From NCBI RefSeq assembly GCF_905220415.1, contig NC_059537.1, forward strand, positions 4,873,622 to 4,937,621: DNA of 64,000 bases. The letters run 5' to 3'. Of the stretch, positions 1 to 13,100 are shown in pieces. The translations under genes and the position numbers were made by a program. Within the stretch, counting starts at the first letter, position 1. Each line of letters starts with the position of its first letter. The notes under the pieces are model-generated. The model saw only the letters and a list, made by a program, of their open reading frames with translations, made no database searches and was not told the origin of the DNA. This stretch comes from Colias croceus (Eukaryota; Arthropoda; Insecta; Lepidoptera; Pieridae).

Positions 1-1172
1 GCGCGAGAACGCTATGTTTGTTTTGACTTTTGCAGCCGTACTTACTTTTTAAAAAACTAGTATTTTTAATTCCGGGACAGCAAAGTAAAATTACTGGACA
101 CGGGACAGCACGTGAAATTCCGGGACAATCCCGGAAATCCCGGCCATCTGGCAACCCTAACACAAGATATAACGTGGATCGTGAATCGTAATTTAGCAAT
201 TATTAGATTGAAAGCATATTATAATTTGTATTTAATTAAGTACATAAAGCCTTCATTTAACAAAATACTATAACGATGTAGAGTTGTCAGAGAATGCGAT
301 TACTTATGGCATTGCTGAATTGAACTGAGTATACTGGTGATTCATTTCTCGGAATTGACCTTGCTATGAGTCATTCGCTGGAAGGCAGAGTTGGGGATAC
401 CGCGCCTGTCTGCCGGTTGCTTGCTAGACACAGTTCGCTACAAGCGCTTTTAATAAAATTTTATCGGGTTTATCTATTAAATCATGAAAAATGTGGATTG
501 CCAAAAAGAGGTGGAAAAATAAATAGTGTGAAGTTATAACTATTTGGAATATAAATTCAGTGCTTTTTCTGAAGTTGGGTAACATGATAACAACCATGAC
601 GTCATTCATATTATTAAAGGTAATATAAATATAATTTATATGATGAATAATTAGTTTATTATTTTAAATGTTTTTATGAAAGTATTCGTCATGAAATATC
701 GCAAAAAAAATTAAAGAGATACTTATTTGACTACCGTAATTGATTGACATTTGACGTTTACAAATGTAATAACATACGATAAAAACGAAAACAACTACAG
801 CAATCGGTTGTCTCTTTCAAACTCAACTGAATGTTCTTTGGAGTAAAAAGGATGGTAGTTCATATTAATTCATTCATAAATCAGTAGTATTGTCAAACAA
901 GAATGCAATAGGTTAGAAAGAAATAGAATAAATATTTTCTAAAAATCAAGTATCCAAAGGTACATTGTAACAAAAACTTGTTTTTAAATTAAACTTTTAA
1001 TATTAGAGATCATGAAATAATACGATTTTAGTGCAGAATAAAGTGAACAAATATTAGTGCTTGTAAAGTTATGGCATAAACTCGGCTTTGTTGTAAACTG
1101 CGTTCATCAGCTGTGATTTGTGACATTCGTAAAGATTGATTAACATTTCAGACGAACTCATTTTTATTGAGG
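1..1172. other. Upstream/5' non-coding region of Shark
   Basis: No convincing coding exon is visible. The first 160 bases contain repeated CGGGACA/CCCGG words followed by CCATCTGGCAACCCTAACA, which looks like the edge of a dispersed repeat, but its family and borders cannot be fixed here. The rest is AT-rich and should contain the Shark promoter and 5'UTR. No TATA box or initiator could be assigned with confidence. Confidence 0.4.
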
Positions 1173-4100
1173 ATGAATAGGGAGGATAATGTAAACTGGT
1201 TTCATGGGAAGATATCTCGAGAAACTGCTGAGAAACTTTTAAAAGAAGGTGAGTACTAATTAATAGACCAGCGGCGCTTTTGTTGCATGTTGTAATGTTT
1301 TTCAATTATTATACAATTATATGTTTTTGCAGAGGGCGAAGATGGTGTTTTCTTGGTTCGAGAGAGCAATACATCACCAGGAGACTATGTGCTATCGGTA
1401 TTACATCAGGTAAATACAATAAAATCGAAAAATGTTTGATACCCACAATCCAAACTTTCTTACATTTTCATGGTTCTTTTACAGGGTGAGGTTGTGCATT
1501 ATCAAATAAGAAGGCATGGAGAAGATGCATTCTTTTCTATAGAAGAGCATACCACAGTGCATGGATTGGATACATTGATACAGCATTACCGAGGTGATTC
1601 CAATGGCTTAGTGACTCGTCTTTCAGTAGTATGCAAGGGACAAGCTCCTCCGCATGAATCAAGAACTCAGGGAACAACAAATCTTTTACACAGGTCAGTT
1701 CAATATGAATAAATTTTATTGAACAAGCTTCCTTACATCATAATATAGACCCCAGACTCCCAATATAGCTTTCGCTGTGTTTCAGGAGTCTGAATAAGTG
1801 TATGAACCATGGTCGATATTATTTATTCTGTATTTAAAGAATTCTAGTAGTATTTATGTACACAGGAAAGAGATAAATCTATGATAATAATCAATTTATG
1901 TTTACAAAATGTTTGAATCAAAATCCAATAAGACTTTTATTGGTGTTGTTATATAAAATTAAAAATTATTCTGCTGTTAAAATAATAATCGCACTAAAGA
2001 TTACACACAAATATTTGAATATTTTTTATTAATAAAATAAAAAAAAATCAAATGTTTATAAATATCTCAAATTAACTCATATCAATCACCAGTGATAATA
2101 ATTTTTGTACATTAAATCTGCACAACAAAAAGGAATTGATATGATAAAACTATTTGAAATTCCATATGTTTGATACCTATTCATTAACATTCAAGTCATG
2201 TATTGGGAATCAAAGACAACAATAATTGCATCATGTCCTTACAAATATGACACCTGCATGAACACAGTATGAATAAATTGCTAGTGTACAAGTTATTTTA
2301 GTGTCCATAAAATTTGTCATGTTTGACCTCGCTGTGTTTTGATAAAACTAAAATTGTCATAAGTTTTGTGTCTCGTTAACCTGTAACCACTTGCCTGTGT
2401 TGAATTTGGATACAGAAATAGACTATGTTACTGTAAAGATGGTGACAATTAAGTAGAACAATTTTTTTATTGATTGAGAAGATTCTGAGTTAATTGTAAG
2501 AAAATATAAACAACAAGCAAAAAAATAATTTTTCGAATAATCTATCAATATATATTAACTCATTAATAATACAAAACCAAAACTGATTTTAAAATAAACA
2601 TAAACATTGTCTAAAAGGGTCAATATTTTATGATCAATAAAGAAGCTAAAAGAATGTGAAGTAGGAAGTTCTATTAAGGCATGATCTGTTCAAATTGCCC
2701 TTAATTTTTGATGTCATATAACACTTGTTGTCTTTGAATGGTTTTGATTGTGAGTAAAATCTCACTGGTAAATATATTTTTCAATTGAAGACTGTAAATG
2801 GTTTCAGTTTCACAATTCTCGATATCTGTATAATAGGCACTAGCCAGGTTATTGACCCAACATTTTTGCTTGCAACATGTTATGTACTGTAAACACTGAC
2901 AAGTTTATTGTTGATTTCCTGCTCAGTGCATGTTCAATAAATATTGAGAGAAGGACACTTGGTCTTGTTCACAAATAGCTATGACATTTATCACTGCCTC
3001 TCCACTTTAATCCTATTAAGGCGAGGGCTTTCTGAATAATATAGAGATGGTTATTTATTATTCTACTAATGAGTTTCATTTGGCCATTGTACATGAATAA
3101 TAACTACTGCATTTATTAGATCCAGTTTAGACTGGATCCAGGTAGTTTTGTTAATACAGATTTTTTTGTTTAAAAGGATGTTGTACTTGTTCAAGTGTAA
3201 ATACTAAATATATAAATTTCTTTAATAAATAATTAAATTTTACCTTAAAATACAGATTTGTAAATATTTGACATAACTCATTATTCAAACACTATTTGAG
3301 GTATTTAAATTATTTATTTATTTATTTTACTCTTCAATAAAACTATGCATAGAAAACTTATTGCTAATACATATACAGAACAAAAAAAAACAATATAGTT
3401 TATTAGGCGGCCTTATCACTTAGAAGTGATCTCTTCCAGGCATTATATTTAAGAATTGCAAATAATATTTTGCCAACTACCATAGATATCTTCTAACTAT
3501 GCTATTCATCTCTATTGACCAGTGACTTCATAGTATAAAAACATTTGAATGTTTGGTTGCTTAATGAGACTTGTAAACAAAACTATCAGTGAGGTGTGTT
3601 ATCTTAATGAATCATTAACATAAACATTGTATTCAACAATTCAATAACAGATATATTGCTATGCTGTTGCTACTACACTGAACATTCTCAAGATATGAGC
3701 AATGTGTACACAGTAAAACAAACATTATTAATTAATAAGTTAATAATACATTCAATATATTGATGTTTAGATTATTATTACATTCTGTTACAATAATAAT
3801 AATTAATTGTGATTCATCTGACACCTTAATGAACAAACTTTCAGCATTTGTTAACATTAAATGGTTCCCAAAACACTGTACTATAAATCGTTTAATTGGA
3901 CTACTTTAGCGATTTTTATTATTATTTAAATACACAGATGCAATATTATAGCCTTATTATTTATTTTTTTGTTATTGCAACAGCCCCATAAAATTATTAA
4001 TTTTTGAGTTGCTAAAATGCCTAGTGTCTCTTTCAGGGCTACAGAGGCAGGTGATTTCAATGTGGTGTCACAGTTACTCGCATGTGGCTACCGCAACCGA

Positions 4101-7100
4101 GATGCAAAGAACCAAGATGGACAAACCGCAGTGCACATTGCAGCAAGAACAGGCCATGATAATATACTTGCCAAACTGATTGAGAGTGGAGCTACGGTCA
4201 ATGTACGAGACTCTTTGGGATTCACACCTTTGCACGTAAGTATTTGAGGTATTTTAATTACAGTGTTTAGATTTATTTTGTAATTGTTATTTGTAAATAA
4301 TTTAGATTGGATCTGTTTGATATGAGGCAAGATTTTTATGGTAATTAAGTAGGGTAGCAATATGGCAGAACATCTCCTGATAAAGATATTACATATATCT
4401 TTATCAAAATAGCAAAAGCAAAATAATCAAAAACCGAAACCAATTTTACCCTTCAAAATTAATAAAACCATAATTTTCGTTTCCAGTACACTTGCCAATA
4501 TAACTTACCAAGCACAACAGAGTTGTTGATCACATACGGCCACGCAAACTATCAGATGCGGCACGCGCCCACCGGTAAAGTGCCGCTACATGATGCTGCT
4601 CAGAGAGGACATATCGAATGTATCAAGGTATTTGTTGTAAAATTATATTTGTTAGCAGAAATCATATTGATATCTTGTCTACTTTTTTCTTCTTCTTATA
4701 TAAGTTCTTAATATTATTTTTAATGACCAACTTTAATAGATGAAAGAATACTTTTCACTAAACTGAAAAAGTTATTTTATTTTACCATCTTAATTTTTTT
4801 TTAGGTTTTATTAAAACTCAAAGCACCAGCACACCCAAGAACACTAGCTCAAGAGACCCCTGCTCAATTAGCCAAACATTATGGTCATACGGAATGCTAT
4901 CAGTTGCTCAGTAAGTTTAACTTTATATTAAAGTTTCTTTTTGTTCAAATTTTTAAAATTACCACTATTTAATTAAAATTATTAATAATCTTAATATGAT
5001 TACAGAAAACCACAAACCAGAGCCCGCGAATACATCGAAAAGCCAATGGTACCACGGGACACTGAATCGCGAGGAAGCAGTAAAGATTCTAGAAGAGTAT
5101 TGTAGACAGCACAACTTACGTGATAAAGCCTCAGATGGCGTGTTTCTAGTGCGGTACAGTGAGCGACATACTGGGGCGTATGTACTCACTATGTACAGCG
5201 AGAATACACCGTATAACTTCATTATTAGGAAAGAGGTTTGTGAGCATGTGCAATTGTTCTGTTAAATATTTTATGATCTGAGATTTATTAACGTTTCTAA
5301 ATATTTGGTAGAATGTTTGTAGAGTTTCTAATTCCTATACTCTATACAAATAATATATCTATTTTAATTTGTTTCGCGGCAGTTCAGTAACAACATTTAA
5401 CTTTCAGGGTGATTGGCTATTCATCGACGACGGTCCATACCTAGAATCGTTAGAGCGCCTTATAGAACACTATGGGAGTGTGCCCGACGGCTTGCCTACG
5501 AGACTCACCGCGCCAGTACCGCCTAAACCTAAACCACCCTTGCCTGAGGTATGTATTGTACTAGTTTTATATTAATATGAGATAAAATGTATATGTCGTA
5601 TACCTTGTCATTTAGGGTAGGTTTGTCATTTAGTTACTGAAAATTACTTTGGCCATAGAAAAACACGAAGAAAAATAAAAGAGATTGTCCTTATATCATA
5701 TTTCGATTAAAACTTTCACTTTATACATTTTCTAAACACTTGATACTTTTTTTAAAACACAACAAAACAAAACAAAAAAAAAATAGTAGTTTCACTTCTG
5801 ACAATTGTGCTCGGCATACACACTCTTTTTTATCTATCGCGTCTATTTTCTGATCTAGAATAAGTGAAGTCCCATGTCCCCTAGTGGGGTAAGGGGCAGA
5901 TGCATTATACATCTGTTTCACTGATCGATTTTCTTTAGGGACAAGTAGGTGATCAGCCTTCTGTGTCCTACCAGACCGAGACATTTTTTTTCTTCGTCTC
6001 CACCGAGAATCGAACCCAGGACCCCTCGGTGCCTCAACCACTGTACCAAGGAGGCGGTCAATCTCTCTCTGATCTAGAATGTGTTTATTTATTTTCAGTT
6101 TTATATGTTTATTCATCAATTACCTCTTTCAGTTTTCAACGATGCCACGTACAAAGAAACACTCGCCAAGCCGAGTTAACACAAACCAGTCATTATCCTT
6201 AGTCAAGAACGATATATTAAATAAGAATGCCACATCTCCGATAAACAACAACAACGCATCAACATTTGAGCTTCTAACAAGAAATTTGTCTTTTTCTTCC
6301 GATTTCAACAATGATTCCATGAATAATAACGAAGAAACTGATGCAGATACATATAAAGTTCCAGTGAATAATAGTGCAGTGACAACTTTAGCGGAGAACT
6401 ATAATGAAATATCGATTAATTCGGATGGTCAGCTGTCTACTTTGCAAGGTTAGTAGTGTGTTTGTTGATAGTAGTGTGTTTAGTGTTAGTTTATTTATTT
6501 ATTTATTTATTTCTTTCTTCGTAATCATACAGCATTACAGTAAATAACATTTCATAATATATTGATACAGAACTATGAGCCAATTAAGATTACAAAACAA
6601 GATACTTACAGCTAGATAAATGAGTTATTTTTTAAATGACATATCAGGAAGGAGTGTTTTCCATGTTATGGTGAATTATATAATACAGTAGGAAAGGTTA
6701 ATAAATAATTAAACAGTTAAATCTGAAATCTCCCTTTGTGTGAGTGTGTGTATGTGTGTGTGAGTGTTAGTGTGATGTGAATGTGTGGTTGTCTGGACTT
6801 GCGTGTTAGTACTAAAGCCGAATTGTATGTGAATTTTGTTAATTTCTTTTATAAATCTTTGCTTTGATAAAAGGAAAATATCTAGTTCTTTATAGTCTTT
6901 ATTGTATATATGAGAAATTCTACACATAATTCGATTCTTTGCGTAATTACTACTAGAGTTAGGAGTATAAAATAATGATGTGTGACGAGTTCTAAACTGA
7001 GGGGTATTGAAATAAACCAGTTCTAGGAGTTCCGAAGAATCAATTCTTCCGTTGCATAAAGCATGAAGAAACAATAAGTCACTTTTAATACGTCTAAGTT

Positions 7101-10100
7101 GTAATGGTTCTAATTTAAAGTATAAGCAAACATCCGTATATGTGTTGAAGCAGTGTCTAGCTTTAAAACACAAAAACCTTAAAAACCTTTTTTGGATAGA
7201 TTCTAATCTGTTTACGTGTTTAGCATAATATGGAGACCAAATATTTGAGGCATAATCGAGTATACTCCTGACATATGTAGAATACAAAACTTTGATACAA
7301 CTAATATTTTTGAAAATTTTACAAGTGCGTTTAATAAACCCAAGTTGTTTAAGCGCCTTATTCACGACTACGTCCATATGCTGTGTCATACTTAATTTTT
7401 GATCAATAATTACACCAAGATCTTTTACCCAGTTGACTTCTTTTATTGGATCATCATTTAATGTATAAGTGAATGAAATGGGTGCCTTTTTTCTAGTAAT
7501 TGATATTTTTTGACATTTTTTAATATTGACAGTAATTCTATTTTTTCTATAATAGGCCTAAATTAGTAATGTCGCTTTGAATATTTTTACAATCATTAAT
7601 AGATTCAACAGCAAGATAGATTTTTTTATCATCCGCATACATTAGATATTTAGAGTGGATAAAACAGCTGAAAATATCAAACAGATAAGCGTTATATAAA
7701 AGAGGTCCAAGTATTGAGCCCTGCGGAACTCCAGATATGATATTTACGAAGTCACTTTTTGCCCCTCCAATCACTACAGCCTGCATTCTTTTACTGATAT
7801 AAGAACAGATCCATCGATATAGATCACCTCGTATACCGATAGCATATAGTTTTTTAAGAAGTATGATGTGATCTACACGATCGAATGCTTTTTCGAAGTC
7901 CGTGTAGATCACATCCACTTGTTTACCCCCATCCAGTTGTTGCAATGTATAGTTTGTAAGTATAGATAAGTTTGTTACGGTAGAGCGTCCCTTTATAAAG
8001 CCGTGCTGTTCTGGAGGAATGAATTTATATATTAAAGGACTTATTCGAAGATGTATAAGTTTTTCAAAAACTTTACTGAGTGAGTTTAATATAGAAATCG
8101 GCCTATAATTGATAATATGGTTTTTAGGACCCGATTTGTATATAGGGACAATAAGAGCTTCCTTCCATTTCGAAGGAAACTCACCAAAATGGTTTACTGA
8201 CATCGAAAATATAATGGATAAGGGTAACGCTAAAGCAAGCGCAATTTTTCTAAAACAGTGCTCTGACAGAGCACTGTTTTAGAAAAATTGGTGGTATTTC
8301 ATCGCTACCTGCACCCTTTTTCCCTTTAAGTGATTTTAAAACACATTTAACCTCAGAAATTTTGAATGAAATATTAGAGATAAGTTCATTATTCGGACAC
8401 GAAATTGGAAGGTTGAATTCTTCATATGACGTAGCGGGTTCAGCAAAAGTGCTATGAAAGTGTTTGTTAAATTCAGTGCATATGTCTGTTTCGGTACAAA
8501 AAATTTTATTTTTATAAATCATACTTTTAGGATATCCTTTTGAGCCCGTCTTTATAGATTTTATGTACGACCAAAAACAAGTCGGATCTTTCTGAATATA
8601 CGATTGCATTCGATCAAGGTAGAGTGAAAAACATTTTTCCTGTAGGATCTTTTGTCTCGAACGAAGTAGACTAAATTCATCGTAGTCAAGGGGATTTTTG
8701 TATTTTTTCCATCTTTTGTGAAGTTTTAATTTATCTTTTATTATATGTATTAATGCTTTATTGTACCATCGGGGAAAGTTTTTCACAGTTTTATACGTTT
8801 TTGGAACGTGTGTGACAAAACACTCATTGAGTTTCCTGTAAAACACATCAACTACATCATCGATATGATCACCTATTAAAATGGATGGCCAGTTAATTTT
8901 TGAGAGAAAATCATTAACGTCTGAATAATTAGCACGGTAAAAATTGTAACGGACTATCCTTGATTTCTTTATGTATTTGATACTTAGTTCAGAAATATCT
9001 ATTTCCAAAGCAGGGTGATATGTATCTTCAGGTACCAAAGGTCCCGATGCTTTACTGACATCTATTCTAAAGTTAGAAAAAATTAAATCGAGTATGTTAT
9101 TCTTGTCGTTTGTTATAAAGTTGTACTGATCTAGACCGGAAATACTACACATGTCCAAGAAGTCAGAAGCAGCAGTCTGCATTTCAATAGAGCCTTTTTT
9201 TAACTGCATAACATTAACTGGGGACCATTTAACATTTGGTAAATTAAAGTCACCAAAGATTAAGAAATTATCGTTTGGAAAATCAATGAGTAATTTAGAT
9301 ACTGATGCAGTAAACCCTTCAAAGGGTTCGGGCCTGATTTTTATCTGGAGGTATATAAGCTACACAGATATGGAGACCTCGATTATTGTGTGATAGGACA
9401 GTTGTTGAAGGTATACTTACCCATAGACACTCTACGGCCTTGGGTCTCCAATCAGTCATAACTTGAGCTTGAAGGATCTTGTTACAGCAAATCATTACAC
9501 CTCCGCCTCGTTTTTTTGTTGAGGTAGTACAGTCTCGGTCATTTCTAATTATATCGTAGCGATCATCACACAACTCCCTATCAAAAATACCTTCCGCTAA
9601 CCATGTTTCCGTGATTAAAATGATATCAAAATTGTTCAAAAGAATATTATTATAAAATTCATGTGTTTTAGTTTTAAGTCCTCTTACGTTCTGATAGAAG
9701 AAATTAATTTTATTAGCCATTACTATACTTAAAATAGGAACTAAAATAATTAATGTCTGACACTAAAAACATGTTATTTAATTCGGCTATTAGTGGTTTT
9801 GTTAATTTATGTGTTTTATTTGTATTGAAAAAAGTGTGTACTCTTAGTGATTGTGGCGAATTATATGCTCGAAATAATATGTGACTGTGAATGTTGTGTT
9901 TGTATGAAGATGTATGGGTGAGTTTATACACAGAGCTGGAGATTCTTCTGATTTTCTTAAAAAAATGTTACAATTTCGAACCCATACAAATTTATAAGAG
10001 TTTTGAGCAGCCAGATCCTTAGTTTGTTTCAAGAGGACCTTGTTCTCAGGAGTAAGGTGTTCAAAGACGAAAAACTTAGTAGTGGGACCTTCCACACCAA

Positions 10101-13100
10101 TATTGTTAGTATTTATACCTTTCTTCTTACGTATACCAGAAAGAATTTTATCTTTGTATAGGCGGTCCTTCAGTTTAACAACTAACGGTTTGGGACGCCC
10201 TGGTATATTTTTAAATGGCTGGACTCTGTGAGCAAATTCAATTTGATCGTTGCATAATATAATACCCGCATATTTCGCAATTTCAGTAATTATTTGTTTA
10301 GGATCTTCGTTTATTTTTTCGGGTAGACCAATTATTTCCAAATTCCATTGCCGCGACCACTGTTGCTGTTTGTTCATGAGATAACGTAACTCATCCAATT
10401 GATTATTTTTGTCTAGAACTACAGCTTCTAACTTTTCAAAATTTTGTTGGAGATCTAAATGTTCAGATTGAAGCATATCGTAAGATTCCTTAATTGTTTT
10501 AACTTCTGTAGAGATTTCCGTAAGTTCATTCTTGATTTTTTTTAATAAGCAATTTTTTATTTCATCTAGAAAATCTTCTTTTATCTTTTTCAATTTTTCA
10601 TCGAGCAATTGTTCAAAATAGCTTAATAATTCGGGTGTCGTTAGGGCTGCATTGGTGGTAGATGGAGGATTGAACTCCGGTGTAGCTTTCGAACTTTGTC
10701 CACTGACATCCGAAGATGGTTGGCTTTGCTGTTGATGAACTGTATTCTTGATACCGCCGCGGACTGGTGTATTACTGTTGTCGCCTCCTTTGCGTAAGGC
10801 AGCGGTGCAACTAGGGCATTTCCATTGTGTACGCATGGAAGTAGAATTATTCCCAAAATCAACGCATTCGGAGTGGAAAACAAGCGCGCATGTAGTACAT
10901 TTTATGCGTCTCTGCGTGACACTTATGCTATTTTTACATGCCTCACATAATAGACCCATATTTAGTAAATTATTTTTAAATTATAAAAATAAAGTAAAAT
11001 TTGGCCTATAGTTGGGTAATTTCTTGGTGATGACAACACTGAAGCACGTCAGTACGACAGCGATCTATTGTCTTTGGAAGGCGGAAATGTCAACAACTTG
11101 ATCTGACAGAAACTTCAATCATTTAATAATTTATCTCCGTTTACCTTCAGTTTGTAAAAAAATTGTTGTGAATAGAAAACAAAATGTGACTTTTTTCGCC
11201 AAAATTATAGTTCATTAAGTTTATTCTTTTACTTAACTTAGTTTTCACAGTTCACTTTAATACGTTTTTAAAATCCGCACTATGAAACACACACTCCTCT
11301 ATTTTTAATGCATTAAAAACTCAGCAGCAAATGTTTATCGTTACCACAGTTGACAGTGACGTAGTTTAGTACACATGTACATATTGCGCTTGTGTGTGAA
11401 TAAGTGTGCGTTGTGACGTCGTAATTTCTGCGCATCATGAAAAGTCTAGCCGTCTCTCTCGCGCTTACACATGCTGATGAGTATGAAGGAGACAGCGATT
11501 GACACTTGTAAAAGTGTTTTTTTTTTTTTCATTCGTTCATTAACGTCCGTCAGTGAATAGATGTGTTATTATTACGTTTTTGAAGGTAACATTTAAATGT
11601 CTTTTATACATATTAAAGTTGAGATTATCCCACAGAGTTCATACCATTCAGCGAGCTTACCCTCGGCGCGGTACTGGGCGAAGGCGAGTTCGGTTCAGTG
11701 CTTCGTGCTGTATACAACGCGCCGGACCAACCGCCCGTACAAGTGGCCGTGAAGACGTTACATTTGCAGCATACGGACTCGAACAAGCGAGAATTTCTTG
11801 CGGAGGCGAAGCTCATGATGGCCTTGAGACATCGCTGTATTGTACGGCTTATTGGAGTGTCTTTGGTGAGTTCTCAAAACTATTTAGGAAAAAAATTGTA
11901 AACTTACATACTCTTAGGCCGGTTGCGGAGTTTCATCGACCATCAGTGCGTACGTCAGTCGCGCTTGTCATATTATGTATGGAAATTCATAAAACCGTTC
12001 ATAGCTAGACCGACCACAAATTTAATAAATTAATTTAATCCCCGAGTTTCAGTTTCACACATTGGATAAATGTAACTAAACTAATCCCCAGGGTCCTCCC
12101 CTCGCGATGGTGCAAGAGCTAGTGCCACTGGGCTCTCTACTCGAGTACCTAGTGCGGCATGCAGAATCCACAGCGGGCTGTGAGTTAAGACTGTGGGCGT
12201 GCCAAGTGGCGGCCGGCATGCGGTACCTTGAGCGGCGACGCTTTGTGCACAGGGACCTTGCTGCAAGGAATATATTGTTGGCTAGCAGGTGGGTTTTGTG
12301 GGTTGGGTAACTGTAGTGATAAGTCATGTGTGAGGTTTTTGTATTTGGGAACGAAACATTGTTGGTCCTTTGAGCCGGATTGTATTTTTTTATTATAACT
12401 TTTTGTAATACTATTTATAATGCAATTATAATCACACGTTGACTATCGATATTGTACCTAAATATATTCTACTGTATATACTACATAATATATCGTGGAC
12501 CTTTTCAAATCAGTTGAATGAATTGAGTTGAAAGGGTCCACGAGTGTATTGTAACTTCATAAATCATGCAACATATTCAGTCAATTTGTATATATATTTA
12601 TTTATTTTATTAAATAAGTTTGTCATAAAAATGATAGATTTTATGTAAAATTGTCACCAAAATGTAAATATTTATTACTGTCTCCAGGCACCAAGTAAAA
12701 ATCAGCGACTTCGGACTATCCCGCGCACTATCCACCGACAGCTCGTACTACAAGGCCAGTCGCGGCGGCAAGTGGCCGATCAAGTGGTACGCGCCCGAGT
12801 CGTACAACTACGGCACGTTCAGCCACGCCAGCGACGTGTGGAGCTACGGGGTCACGCTGTGGGAGATGTTCTCCTATGGGAAACAGCCGTATGGCGATAT
12901 GAGGGGCACTGAGGTGAGATTATTTGATGATGGTCTTCACATTATATGAACATAAATAATAAATATAGTTAGTTATATAGTTAGTATAGTAGTAAATTAG
13001 TTTCTCTTCGACTAATTTCGAATGAAAATAAGAAAAAATCTAGAATATATTATGACATACCATGTCACTAGGATTGTGCAGTTTTCTTATTTATCAAATA

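Larger units (their letters stand above)
6487..11000 (-). mobile_element. Non-LTR retrotransposon (Jockey/CR1-like LINE), broken, in Shark intron 9
   Basis: A LINE inserted antisense to Shark just after the exon 9 donor. Its 3' end is the ATTTATTT simple repeat at about 6487-6512, which reads as an (AAAT)n tail on the minus strand. ORF1 (10959-9844) has a PHD finger and coiled coil. ORF2 (9720-6709) has an APE-type endonuclease followed by a reverse transcriptase with YADD, but it is interrupted by at least three frameshifts. The 5' end is not resolved: minus-strand 5'UTR sequence probably extends past 11000, and no target duplication was found. The domain order fits the Jockey/CR1 group. Family naming would need a phylogeny. 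Confidence 0.88.

Noticed and set aside
4965..5222. Minus-strand ORF opposite the second SH2 domain of Shark
   Set aside because: Shadow of the spliced exon on the other strand, with no splice or domain support.
6009..6047. Possible tRNA gene from box A/box B match on the minus strand
   Set aside because: No cloverleaf can be drawn, and the boxes belong to a longer element flanked by a TSD, so it is a SINE head.
5721..6119. 132-codon minus-strand ORF
   Set aside because: It runs through the SINE and its flanks. The peptide is low in complexity and the repeat explains it.
11553..12008. 151-codon ORF over the kinase exon
   Set aside because: It is in the wrong frame relative to the glycine loop and VAVK reading, and runs across the intron.
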